DNA of 64,000 nt from RUG11237 sp045126515 (GTDB taxonomy: Bacteria; Bacillota; Clostridia; Lachnospirales; Lachnospiraceae), in assembly GCA_045126515.1 (NCBI GenBank), contig JBGVOM010000110.1:110389-174388 (forward strand), in the 5' to 3' direction. The position numbers and the translations under genes were made by a program. The first letter of the stretch is position 1; every line of letters starts with the position of its first letter. Positions 52,323 through 61,021 of the stretch are shown here, piece by piece. The notes below the pieces were generated by a model, which had not been told where the DNA came from, searched no databases, and worked only from the letters and a program-made list of their open reading frames with translations.

Positions 52323-53447
52323 ATGGAAAAGAAAAAATTGCGAAGCGGTTATACCACCGGCACTTGTGCCGCTATTGCAGCCAAAGCAGCGGCAAAAATG
52401 ATTTTTAAAGAAAAAGACATCAAAAAAGAAACCATAATTACGCCGAAACAAATAAAAATCGTAACACCAATCGAAGATATTAAACGCCAGAAAGAGAAAG
52501 TATCCTGTGCAGTAAGGAAAGATGCAGGAGATGATCCGGATGTGACCAATGGAATCCTGGTGTATGCTCAAGTGTCTTTAAAGAAAGAGCCGGGCATTGT
52601 CATTGACGGTGGAATTGGAGTTGGCAGAGTAACCAAGAAAGGTCTTTGGCAGAACATTGGAGAAGCGGCAATTAATAAAGTACCAAGACAGATGATAGAA
52701 TTGGCAGTAAAAGAAATCCTTGAAGAATATGGATATGAAGGCGGTGCGGAAGTTGTAATATCCATTCCACAGGGAGAAGAAATCGCTAAAAAGACTTTTA
52801 ACGAAAGGCTTGGAATTGTAGGTGGTCTCTCCATTCTTGGAACCAGTGGTATTGTAGAGCCAATGAGTGAACAGGCATTGATTGATACCATTCATGTAGA
52901 AATGAATGTGGCAACAGAAAATAATCAGGGAATTTTGTTAGTTACTCCAGGCAATTACGGTGCAGATTTTGTCCGGGAGAATTTACAACTTTCACTGGAA
53001 AATGCAGTAAAGTGTAGTAACTACTTGGGAGAAATGATGGATTATGCCAAAGAAATCAACGTGCAGAAAATTCTCTTGGTAGGGCATGTGGGAAAATTGA
53101 TAAAGCTGGCAGGAAATATTGTGAACACTCATTCCCATATGGCAGACTGCCGTATGGAAATTTTAGGTGTACATGCCGCCATGGCAGGTGCAGAGGCAGC
53201 CACCGTAAAACAGATTATGGAGTGTATTTCTACGGACGAGGCAATCAGAATAATGAAAGAGCAGGAAGTTTTTTCCGATGCGATGAACACTATTATGGAA
53301 AAAATCAAATATTATATTAGTCTACGCTCTGAGAATAAATATAAAATAGAAGTTATTATGTTTTCCAATGAATGGGGGATTTTAGGGCAGACTTTGGGGG
53401 CAGAAACATTGGTAGAAGAAATACGAAACATACAGTCAAAAAGGTAA
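52323..53447 (+). CDS. cbiD: Cobalt-precorrin-5B C1-methyltransferase
   Basis: A 374-residue enzyme methylating C1 in the anaerobic pathway. It opens KLRSGYTTGTCAAIAAKAAAKM, the family hallmark. It then has VSCAVRKDAGDDPDVT, GVGRVTKKGL and the LGTSGIVEPMSEQAL segment. The aerobic route uses CobF instead, so this gene marks the early-cobalt anaerobic route. It is 8 bp after cbiK. Confidence 0.95.
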   Translation: MEKKKLRSGYTTGTCAAIAAKAAAKMIFKEKDIKKETIITPKQIKIVTPIEDIKRQKEKVSCAVRKDAGDDPDVTNGILVYAQVSLKKEPGIVIDGGIGVGRVTKKGLWQNIGEAAINKVPRQMIELAVKEILEEYGYEGGAEVVISIPQGEEIAKKTFNERLGIVGGLSILGTSGIVEPMSEQALIDTIHVEMNVATENNQGILLVTPGNYGADFVRENLQLSLENAVKCSNYLGEMMDYAKEINVQKILLVGHVGKLIKLAGNIVNTHSHMADCRMEILGVHAAMAGAEAATVKQIMECISTDEAIRIMKEQEVFSDAMNTIMEKIKYYISLRSENKYKIEVIMFSNEWGILGQTLGAETLVEEIRNIQSKR

Positions 53448-53461
53448 GCAAGGAGAAAAAT

Positions 53462-54199
53462 ATGAGTGGAATTTTATATGGTATTGGAACCGGACCGGGA
53501 GATGCTGAATTAATGACTTTAAAAGCAGTAAAATGTTTAAAGCAAGTGGATATTATTGCCCTCCCCATTTCGGATAAGACATTTCAAAAAACGGTGGCAG
53601 GAAAACCACAAGATTTAGGAACAGCAGAAAAATATATACAAAATGCTACCGCCTTTCAGATTGCATATCAAAACGCACCGGAAATGCTTCAAAAAGAATT
53701 TCTTCTGCTTCCCATGCCAATGATGAAAGAGAAAGAAACTTTAAAGAAAATACATGACGAAGCAGCAGAGGCAGTAGCCAAAAAGCTTTTGGAAGGAAAA
53801 AATATCGGCTTTCTGACCTTGGGCGATCCTACCATTTATTCTACTTATCTATACATTCACAACCGTATTGTGGCAAAGGGACTTATGGCAGAAATTATCA
53901 ATGGAATTCCGTCTTTTTGTGCGGCAGCAGCAAAATTAAATACCGGGTTGGTGGAAAATAAAGATATGCTCCATATTTTTCCTGCGTCTTATGGGATTCA
54001 GGAGTTAGAACAATATCCGGGTACGAAAGTGTTAATGAAATCCGGGAAAAAACTTTCCAAAGTAAGGGAAGAATTAGCAAAGAAAAAGCAAAATGCAATG
54101 ATGGTAGAAAACTGTGGAATGGTTGGAGAAAAGGTGTATAAGGATGTTTCGGAAATACCGGATACAGGAAGCTATTACTCGTTAATTGTTGTAAAATAA
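53462..54199 (+). CDS. cbiL: Cobalt-factor II C20-methyltransferase
   Basis: A 245-residue SAM-dependent methyltransferase acting on C20. The N-terminus LYGIGTGPGDAELMTLKAVKCL, the LTLGDPTIYSTYLYIHNRI block and IINGIPSFCAAAAKL identify CbiL/CobI. The frame extends 30 codons upstream into cbiD, but AAGGAG sits before ATG 53462, where the family start falls. Confidence 0.93.
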   Translation: MSGILYGIGTGPGDAELMTLKAVKCLKQVDIIALPISDKTFQKTVAGKPQDLGTAEKYIQNATAFQIAYQNAPEMLQKEFLLLPMPMMKEKETLKKIHDEAAEAVAKKLLEGKNIGFLTLGDPTIYSTYLYIHNRIVAKGLMAEIINGIPSFCAAAAKLNTGLVENKDMLHIFPASYGIQELEQYPGTKVLMKSGKKLSKVREELAKKKQNAMMVENCGMVGEKVYKDVSEIPDTGSYYSLIVVK

Positions 54200-54211
54200 G
54201 GAGACATAATT

Positions 54212-54970
54212 ATGATACATTTTGTAGGTGCCGGATCCGGTGCTGTGGATTTGATTACTGTCCGGGGAAAACAGTTGTTAGAGCAGGCAGATGTGATTAT
54301 TTATGCCGGCTCTTTGGTAAATCCGGAATTGTTAGAATATAAAAAGCAGGATTGTCAGGTATATAACAGTGCTTATATGACTTTAGAAGAAGTAATAGAA
54401 GTGATGGAGCAGGCAGAAGAGAAAAACTTACTTACCGTGCGGCTGCACACCGGAGATCCTTGTCTTTACGGTGCCATAAAAGAGCAAATGGACATTTTGG
54501 GAGAAAAAAATATTCCATACAAGGTGGTACCGGGAGTCAGTTCTTTTTGTGGCGCAGCGGCGGCACTAAAGGCAGAATATACCCTTCCGGGAGTGTCTCA
54601 GTCTGTGGTGATTACCAGAATGGCAGGGCGCACTCCGGTGCCTGAGAGAGAAAGCATAAGAAGTTTTGCAAAACATAAGGCAACCATGGTTATTTTCCTT
54701 AGTATGTCGTTATTGAAAGAATTGCAACAGGAATTGATAGAAGGCGGTTATGAAAAAGATACGCCGGCAGCCATTGTTTATAAGGCAACCTGGCCGGAGG
54801 AACAGGTTTTCCGTTGTGAAGTTCAGTCCTTGTATCAGACAGCAAAAGAAAATAAGATTACCAAAACAGCATTGATTGTGGTGGGAAATATTTTAGATTC
54901 TGGATATGACCGCTCGGAATTGTATAATCCTGCCTTTACCACAGAATTCCGTCAGGGAAAGGAAGAATAG
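54212..54970 (+). CDS. cbiF: Cobalt-precorrin-4 C11-methyltransferase
   Basis: A 252-residue SAM methyltransferase acting on C11. It has IHFVGAGSGAVDLITVRGKQLLEQADVIIYAGSLVNPELL, RLHTGDPCLYGAIKEQM and VVPGVSSFCGAAAALKAEYTLPGVSQSV, all typical of CbiF/CobM. AAGGAGACATAATT precedes the ATG. It is 12 bp after cbiL. Confidence 0.94.
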   Translation: MIHFVGAGSGAVDLITVRGKQLLEQADVIIYAGSLVNPELLEYKKQDCQVYNSAYMTLEEVIEVMEQAEEKNLLTVRLHTGDPCLYGAIKEQMDILGEKNIPYKVVPGVSSFCGAAAALKAEYTLPGVSQSVVITRMAGRTPVPERESIRSFAKHKATMVIFLSMSLLKELQQELIEGGYEKDTPAAIVYKATWPEEQVFRCEVQSLYQTAKENKITKTALIVVGNILDSGYDRSELYNPAFTTEFRQGKEE

Positions 54971-54971
54971 C

Positions 54972-55718
54972 ATGGGAACATTATATATTGTAGGTATCGG
55001 ACCGGGGTGTCATGAAGACATGACATTGCGCGCGGACAAAGCTTTAAGTGAAAGTGATATCATTATCGGCTACACTGTTTATGTGGATTTAGTGCGGGAT
55101 TATTATGCTGATAAGGAGTTTATCTCAACTCCCATGATGCGGGAAGTAGACAGATGCCGGATAGCGTTGAAAGAAGCGGAAAAGGGGAAGACGGTATCCA
55201 TGGTGTGCAGCGGTGATGCCGGTGTGTATGGTATGGCAGGACTGATTTATGAACTTTCAGAAGAATACGAACCGATAAATATTCAGGTGATTCCGGGAAT
55301 CACTTCTGCCTTGAGCGGAGGCGCACTGACAGGTGCTCCCCTGACACATGATTTTGCAGTGATTAGCTTAAGTGATTTGCTGACACCATGGGAGAAAATA
55401 GAATGCCGCTTACGAGAAGCTTCTAAAGCAGATTTTACTTTGTGCTTATACAATCCTTCCAGTAAAAAGCGTCATGATTATTTAGAAAAGGCATGCCGTA
55501 TCTGCATGGAATACAAAGCAGAGGATACAGTCTGTGCCATTGCAAAAAATATCGGCAGGGAAGGGGAAAACTATCAGGTAATGACATTAAAAGAGCTGGC
55601 GGTCACATCGGTAGATATGTTTACCACAGTGTTTATCGGAAACAGCCAAAGCCGTGTCATTGGCGGGAAGATGGTTACGCCGAGAGGGTATATGGAGAAA
55701 GAACATGGAAAGAAATAA
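54972..55718 (+). CDS. cbiH: Cobalt-factor III C17-methyltransferase
   Basis: A 248-residue SAM methyltransferase that also drives ring contraction. It has LYIVGIGPGCHEDMTLRADKAL, VCSGDAGVYGMAGLIYE and PGITSALSGGALTGAPLTHDFAVISLSDLLTPWEKIE, which is diagnostic for CbiH/CobJ. ATG 54972 follows the cbiF stop by one base behind GGAAAGGAAG. No fused iron-sulfur or CbiG domain is present. Confidence 0.94.
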   Translation: MGTLYIVGIGPGCHEDMTLRADKALSESDIIIGYTVYVDLVRDYYADKEFISTPMMREVDRCRIALKEAEKGKTVSMVCSGDAGVYGMAGLIYELSEEYEPINIQVIPGITSALSGGALTGAPLTHDFAVISLSDLLTPWEKIECRLREASKADFTLCLYNPSSKKRHDYLEKACRICMEYKAEDTVCAIAKNIGREGENYQVMTLKELAVTSVDMFTTVFIGNSQSRVIGGKMVTPRGYMEKEHGKK

Positions 55719-56949
55719 AGTGATATATCTTGTTGGCATCGGTATGGGAGATTTAGACTATCTGGTATCTTATGCAGAGCAAAAAATAGCACAGGCAGAT
55801 ATCTATATTGGTGCAAAGCGGATGTTAGAGCCTTTTGCCCATTATCAGGGAAAGCGGCTTAGGTCCTACAAGCCCAAAGAAATGCGGGAGTATTTGACGC
55901 AGGAAAAAGAGTGGCAGAGTGCAGTAGTACTGTTGTCAGGGGATAGCGGATTTTTCAGCGGTGCCAAAGGGATTCTGGAAGAATTTGCGGATACATCTTA
56001 TGAAATTCAATGTATTCCGGGAATTTCCAGCATTTCTTATTTTAGCGCGAAACTTGGAATGAACTGGGAGGACATGTATATTGCCAGCGCCCACGGAAGA
56101 AAAGAAAATCTTATAGGAAGAATTGTACAGAATGAACGAACCTTTGCATTGCTCAGCAGTGGCAGTCAATTGCAGGAATTGTGTGAAAAACTGCAATATT
56201 ACGGAAAGAATGAAATAAAACTTTCCGTAGGAGAAAATCTCTCTTATGAAGAGGGTGAAGAAGGGGCGGAAGGTGAACGGATTATGCAAGGTAGTCCGGC
56301 AGAAATTCAAAAGCAAAGCTGGGGAAATTTAATCTGTATGATAGCAGAAAATCCGGCACCTGAAAAAAGAATGGGTGAAATTAAGGATGAAGAGTTTATT
56401 CGGGAAAAAGTACCTATGACAAAATGCGAAGTGCGCACAGTTAGTATTGCCAAACTGGATTTACAGGAAACTTCGGTGATTTATGATATAGGGGCAGGAA
56501 CGGGAAGTGTTTCTGTGGAAATCGCTGCAAAATATCCGGGAACAAGAGTGTACGCCATGGAAAGAAATGCGGAGGCGGTTTCACTAATAGAAGAGAATAA
56601 ACGAAAATTCACCACAGATAATGTGGAGATTATTTCCGGGGAAGCATTGGAAGTGCTGCAAAACAGTGAGTTAGAGGTGCCTACCCATGTGTTTGTGGGA
56701 GGAAGCGGAGGCAATTTTAAAGAACTGGCAGAGTGCCTGTTTACACGAAACCCGGAATTGCATATGGTTGCCAATGCAGTTTCCTTAAATTCCATTGCAG
56801 AGATATATAAGACGGTGGAAGACTTGCAGCTGCAGGCGGATGTAGTTTCCATGAATGTGAGTAAATCAAGACAAATGGGTGGATATCATATGATGATGGC
56901 AAACAACCCTGTGTATATCTTTGACATAACGAAAACAGCAGACAGGTGA
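55705..56949 (+). CDS. Fused CbiE-CbiT: cobalt-precorrin-7 C5-methyltransferase / C15-methyltransferase (decarboxylating)
   Basis: A 414-residue fusion equivalent to CobL. Residues 1-205 are CbiE (VIYLVGIGMGDLDYLV, LLSGDSGFFSGAKGI, CIPGISSISYFSAKLG). From about 215 the CbiT domain has the class I SAM motif DIGAGTGSVSVE (Asp261) and HVFVGGSGGNFKEL. The N-terminus overlaps cbiH by 14 bp. ATG 55705 is supported by GGAGAAAG. Salmonella has these two activities as separate proteins. Confidence 0.93.
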   Translation: MERNKVIYLVGIGMGDLDYLVSYAEQKIAQADIYIGAKRMLEPFAHYQGKRLRSYKPKEMREYLTQEKEWQSAVVLLSGDSGFFSGAKGILEEFADTSYEIQCIPGISSISYFSAKLGMNWEDMYIASAHGRKENLIGRIVQNERTFALLSSGSQLQELCEKLQYYGKNEIKLSVGENLSYEEGEEGAEGERIMQGSPAEIQKQSWGNLICMIAENPAPEKRMGEIKDEEFIREKVPMTKCEVRTVSIAKLDLQETSVIYDIGAGTGSVSVEIAAKYPGTRVYAMERNAEAVSLIEENKRKFTTDNVEIISGEALEVLQNSELEVPTHVFVGGSGGNFKELAECLFTRNPELHMVANAVSLNSIAEIYKTVEDLQLQADVVSMNVSKSRQMGGYHMMMANNPVYIFDITKTADR

Positions 56950-56953
56950 GAAT

Positions 56954-58327
56954 ATGGAAAAACGTTGTAACAGAATTATGATTGCAGGAACAGGCAGTGG
57001 CAGCGGTAAGACTACGCTGACCTGTGGTATTCTTATGGCACTGAAAAAACGGAAATTAAAAGCGGGAAGCTGTAAATGTGGACCGGACTATATTGATCCT
57101 ATGTTCCACAGCAGAATCTTTGACATTCCCTCCATTAATCTGGATTTGTTTTTCACAGAGCCTCAGGTAATGAACTACCTTTTGTACCGCAATGGACAGG
57201 ATAGAGATATTACTGTCATTGAGGGAGTTATGGGGTTTTATGATGGTCTTTCCATGGAGTCAGACCAGGCAAGTTCTTATGAAGTGGCGAAAGTGTCAAA
57301 AACACCTGTGATCTTAACAATACCTTGTAAAGGTATGGCATATTCTGTAGTTCCTCTTATCCGGGGCATGGTGGAATTTCGGAAAGACAGCAATATCAAA
57401 GGTATCATATTAAATCAGGTGTCAGATATGACGTATCCACAGTTAAAGGCAGTGATTGAACAGGAAATCGGAATTCCCGTATTGGGACATCTTCCGGTAT
57501 TAAAAGATTTTGTACTGCAAAGCCGGCATCTTGGACTGGTGATGCCTCAGGAACGGGAGAACTTTTCAGCAGAATTAGAACACCTCGGAGAGGTAATAGA
57601 AACCTATACTAATATAGAAGAAATCATCAAAATCGCATCCCAGGCACCGGAAATTTCCTGTAAAAATCCTTTGGAAAAAGAAGAAAAGCTGTTTGTGCAT
57701 CCGGAAATCAGCCTTGGTGTAGCAGAAGATGAAGCCTTTTGTTTTTACTATCGGGATAATCTAAAGCTATTAGAAGAATTAGGATGTAAGCTGGTAAAAT
57801 TTAGTCCCCTCCATGATAAAAAACTGCCGGAACAAATACAGGGCATGTTGCTTGGTGGCGGTTATCCGGAATTATATGCACAGCAGTTAAGTGAAAATCA
57901 ATCCATGAAACAAAGTATTCAAAAGGCGCTAAAGGCAGGGATGCCATGTATTGCAGAATGTGGCGGTTTTCAGTATTTACAAAAGAGCCTTTGGGTGGAG
58001 GGCGTGGAGTACCCCATGGCAGATGTGATTTCCTCTACCTCCGAAAATACAGGAAAGCTGGTGCGATTTGGTTATATTCATTTGCAGGGGAGCAAAGAGA
58101 ATCCCTACTTGAAATCAGGTGAGAAAATGAAAGCCCACGAATTTCATTACTATGACAGTACAGACAATGGAAAGACTTGTCTTGCAGTGAAGCCTTCCGG
58201 AAAACGTCAGTGGCAATGTGTTCATGGAGTGAAAAATTTATTTGCAGGCTATCCCCATTTGTATTTTTATTCTAATATTGAGTTTGTAAAACGCTTTGTC
58301 AAAGCTTGTCAGGGGTGGAAGAGATGA
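56954..58327 (+). CDS. cbiA: Cobyrinate a,c-diamide synthase
   Basis: A 457-residue amidotransferase amidating side chains a and c with ATP and glutamine. The N-terminal dethiobiotin-synthetase-like domain has GTGSGSGKTTLTCG and KCGPDYIDPMFH. The C-terminal glutaminase domain has LLGGGYPELYAQQL and the nucleophile Cys in MPCIAECGGFQYL. It is 4 bp after cbiET and overlaps cobU by 4 bp. Confidence 0.95.
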   Translation: MEKRCNRIMIAGTGSGSGKTTLTCGILMALKKRKLKAGSCKCGPDYIDPMFHSRIFDIPSINLDLFFTEPQVMNYLLYRNGQDRDITVIEGVMGFYDGLSMESDQASSYEVAKVSKTPVILTIPCKGMAYSVVPLIRGMVEFRKDSNIKGIILNQVSDMTYPQLKAVIEQEIGIPVLGHLPVLKDFVLQSRHLGLVMPQERENFSAELEHLGEVIETYTNIEEIIKIASQAPEISCKNPLEKEEKLFVHPEISLGVAEDEAFCFYYRDNLKLLEELGCKLVKFSPLHDKKLPEQIQGMLLGGGYPELYAQQLSENQSMKQSIQKALKAGMPCIAECGGFQYLQKSLWVEGVEYPMADVISSTSENTGKLVRFGYIHLQGSKENPYLKSGEKMKAHEFHYYDSTDNGKTCLAVKPSGKRQWQCVHGVKNLFAGYPHLYFYSNIEFVKRFVKACQGWKR

Positions 58328-58848
58328 TGACTTTAGTAACCGGCGGTAGTGCCAGCGGAAAATCAGAATACGCAGAAAATTTAGCCTGTGCCATCCACAG
58401 GGAAAGGGAATCAGCCCCTTTTTTCTATATTGCAACCATGCAGGCATTTGATAAAGAAGCAGAAGAAAAAATAAAACGTCACAGGGAAATGCGAAAACAC
58501 AAAGGCTTTATTACCAAGGAATGTTTTTTAGGGTTAAAAGATTTAGAATTGCCCCAAGGAAGTATTGTATTATTAGACTGCATGTCAAACTTAGTGGCAA
58601 ATGAAATGTTTGACCGGAAAGGTGCCGGAGAGTATACTGTAGCTAATGTGATGGAGGGAATCAAAAAGCTTCTGACAAGCTGTTATCATGTGGTGGTGGT
58701 TACCAATGAAGTGTTTGGAGAGGCTGGAAAATATTCCAAGGAAACCATGCAGTATGTAAAGTTTTTGGGAGAAATTAACCGGCAGACGGCTACCTTAAGT
58801 CAAAAGGTAATCGAAGTAGTTTATGGAATTCCCGTAATACACAAATAG
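58324..58848 (+). CDS. cobU: Adenosylcobinamide kinase / phosphate guanylyltransferase (CobU-type)
   Basis: A 174-residue enzyme phosphorylating cobinamide and transferring GMP. The P-loop is GGSASGKSEYAE (Lys13). The IATMQAFDKEAEEKIKRHREMR stretch keeps the His (His53) expected to be guanylylated. The C-terminus ends VVVVTNEVFGEAGKY...GIPVIHK and lacks the usual GIVP motif of CobU. ATG 58324 overlaps the cbiA stop as ATGA. A second, compact CobU-like gene follows two genes later. Confidence 0.88.
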   Translation: MMTLVTGGSASGKSEYAENLACAIHRERESAPFFYIATMQAFDKEAEEKIKRHREMRKHKGFITKECFLGLKDLELPQGSIVLLDCMSNLVANEMFDRKGAGEYTVANVMEGIKKLLTSCYHVVVVTNEVFGEAGKYSKETMQYVKFLGEINRQTATLSQKVIEVVYGIPVIHK

Positions 58849-58859
58849 GAGGGCAGAAT

Positions 58860-59621
58860 ATGATACAATCGCTATTAATCGCTTTTTCCATGTATTCCAA
58901 AATACCGGTGCCAAAAGTGGAATGGAACGAAAAAAATATGCGCTATGCCCTGTGCTTTTTCCCCTGGGTGGGAATGGTGATAGGAATACTGGTGTATTTC
59001 CTTGGAAATCTGCTTCTTGGAGCAGGTGTAGGAAAACTTTGCTTTTCTGTGGCGATGACACTTTTTCCTCTGTTTCTTACCGGAGGAATTCACATGGATG
59101 GATTTTTAGATACCATAGATGCCATTCATTCTTACGGAGATAAAGAGAAGAAACAGCGGATTTTAAAGGATCCTAATTGCGGAGCTTTTGCGGTGATTTT
59201 TGGTGCAGCCTATCTGCTTCTTAACGTGGCAGTCTGGAGTGAGTGTACCAGAGAAATGCTGCCTTTTATTGCAGTTACTTATAGTATCAGCAGAACTTTA
59301 AGTGCCTTTAGCATGGCAACCTTTCCACTGGCAAGAAATACGGGGCTGGCAGCAACATTTCAAAATGGTGCCAGACGAAAAACAGTGCAAGTGGTAATGA
59401 TAGGTTACTTTTTGTTGGAACTTGTTGGTTTGACCTTGTGGAGTCCCTGGATGATGATGGCAGTGGCAGCAGCATTTCTGGTAGCTTTTTTGTACCATTA
59501 TCATCTATGTAGCAAAGAATTTGGCGGAATCAGTGGAGATTTGGCAGGGTACTTTTTGCAGGTGGCAGAATTACTTTCCCTGATTGCTGTCTGCATTGCA
59601 GGAAAGGTGGTTTTGGTTTAA
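58860..59621 (+). CDS. cobS: Adenosylcobinamide-GDP ribazoletransferase
   Basis: A 253-residue membrane enzyme joining AdoCbi-GDP with alpha-ribazole (phosphate), the last assembly step. About six hydrophobic helices are present. The conserved GGIHMDGFLDTIDAIHSYGDKEKKQRILKDPNCGAFAV with DGxxD-type acidic residues lies at about residues 75-115. GGAGGGCAGAAT precedes the ATG. It overlaps the next gene by one base. Confidence 0.94.
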   Translation: MIQSLLIAFSMYSKIPVPKVEWNEKNMRYALCFFPWVGMVIGILVYFLGNLLLGAGVGKLCFSVAMTLFPLFLTGGIHMDGFLDTIDAIHSYGDKEKKQRILKDPNCGAFAVIFGAAYLLLNVAVWSECTREMLPFIAVTYSISRTLSAFSMATFPLARNTGLAATFQNGARRKTVQVVMIGYFLLELVGLTLWSPWMMMAVAAAFLVAFLYHYHLCSKEFGGISGDLAGYFLQVAELLSLIAVCIAGKVVLV

Positions 59622-60037
59622 TGGAAAGAATTCTTGTGCTGGGCGGAGCTTTTCAGGGAAAAGGAGACTTTGTACAGCAGGAATATCACATAAAAAAGCA
59701 GGATATGATAAACAGTCTGGAAAGCTTGAAGTCTTGTATATTATCAGAAGAAAACAGGAATCCCATGGTAATCAACGGGTTTCATGCCATTATTGGTGAA
59801 GCAGTAAAGAAACAGGAGGATATGAGCTTTTTCAACCACTGGCTTGCCCAAGAACATGGCAGCTTCGTAACGGGAAATTGGATTATTATTTCGGATGAAA
59901 TTGGATGCGGTATTGTGCCTGTGGAAAAGGAAGAACGACAAATTCGGGAAGAAACAGGAAGACTGTTATGCAGGATTTCATCACAGGCAGACAAGGTGTT
60001 TCGTATTATGTGCGGCATACCAACACAGATTAAGTAA
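59621..60037 (+). CDS. Compact CobU-like protein with degenerate P-loop
   Basis: A 138-residue protein resembling the two ends of CobU with the middle missing. The N-terminus ILVLGGAFQGKGDF keeps Lys14 of a P-loop but has Gly in place of the Ser/Thr. The C-terminal IISDEIGCGIVPVEKEERQIREETGRLLCRISSQADKVFRIMCGIP is the CobU signature, with the GIVP and GRxxQ-like positions. The guanylylated-His region (HRxxR) is absent. The start ATG overlaps the cobS stop. It could be a regulatory or partner subunit of CobU, or a reduced kinase. Function is inferred from family resemblance and operon position only. Confidence 0.75.
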   Translation: MERILVLGGAFQGKGDFVQQEYHIKKQDMINSLESLKSCILSEENRNPMVINGFHAIIGEAVKKQEDMSFFNHWLAQEHGSFVTGNWIIISDEIGCGIVPVEKEERQIREETGRLLCRISSQADKVFRIMCGIPTQIK

Positions 60038-60051
60038 AGGACAGAGGAAAA

Positions 60052-61011
60052 ATGATTTCATTGTATGCGTGTATTACAGGTTTTATACTGGATATGATAT
60101 TTGGTGATCCCCAATGGAGTTTTCATCCCATTCGGCTCATTGGTAATCTGATTTCTTTTTGGGATAAAAAGCTTCGCAAGAACCAACAGGAAGTAGCCAT
60201 GAAACGGGCAGGAGTGCTGCTGGTGCTTCTGGTTACTGTACCGTGCACAGTTGTGCCTTTGGGCTTGTTAATTCTTTGCCAGATGATACATCCGTTTCTT
60301 CGCTATGTGGTGGAGAGTACTATGTGCTATTTTCTTTTTGCAGCAAAATCGTTAAAAAAGGAAAGCATGAAAGTTTCTAAGGAATTGGAGAAAGGTGATG
60401 TGGAAGGTGGCAGAAAGGCAGTTTCCATGATTGTGGGACGGGATACCAAAAGTCTTACCCAAGAAGGAATTATCAAAGCAGCGGTAGAAACAGTGGCAGA
60501 AAACACTTCGGACGGAGTGGTGGCACCGGTGATTTATACATTGCTTGGCGGGGCGCCATTAGCCTTCCTTTATAAAGCCATCAATACCATGGATTCCATG
60601 GTGGGCTACAAAAACGATGACTATTTGTATTTTGGCAGAGCTGCGGCAAAATTAGATGATGTGGCAAACTTTATACCGGCCAGGATATCCGCTTACCTTA
60701 TGATAATATCTGCCTTTCTTTTAAGGGAAGACGGAAAAAATGCCTTTAAAATATACCGCCGTGACCGTTACTGTCACGCAAGCCCTAATTCAGCCCACAC
60801 AGAAGCGGTATGTGCCGGAGCATTGCGGGTACAGCTGGCAGGAGATGTCTGGTATTTTGGAAAATTATACAAAAAAGAATACATTGGAGATGCTTTAACT
60901 TCCATACAAGTGTCTATGATAGCACGTGCCAACCGGCTGATGTATATGACCTCAATACTGGCGTTAGTAATTTTTTCAGGAATTCGTTTGATTCTTATTA
61001 GGATAATTTAG
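60052..61011 (+). CDS. cbiB: Adenosylcobinamide-phosphate synthase
   Basis: A 319-residue membrane protein attaching the aminopropanol arm to cobyric acid. It opens ITGFILDMIFGDPQWSFHPIRLIG, the family signature. SMIVGRDTKSLTQEGIIKAAVETVAENTSDGVVAPVIYTLLGGAPLAFLYKAINTMDSMVGYKND and RDRYCHASPNSAHTEAVCAGAL are typical conserved regions. About four to five hydrophobic helices are visible. It is 14 bp after the CobU-like gene. Confidence 0.95.
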   Translation: MISLYACITGFILDMIFGDPQWSFHPIRLIGNLISFWDKKLRKNQQEVAMKRAGVLLVLLVTVPCTVVPLGLLILCQMIHPFLRYVVESTMCYFLFAAKSLKKESMKVSKELEKGDVEGGRKAVSMIVGRDTKSLTQEGIIKAAVETVAENTSDGVVAPVIYTLLGGAPLAFLYKAINTMDSMVGYKNDDYLYFGRAAAKLDDVANFIPARISAYLMIISAFLLREDGKNAFKIYRRDRYCHASPNSAHTEAVCAGALRVQLAGDVWYFGKLYKKEYIGDALTSIQVSMIARANRLMYMTSILALVIFSGIRLILIRII

Positions 61012-61021
61012 GAGGGACACA

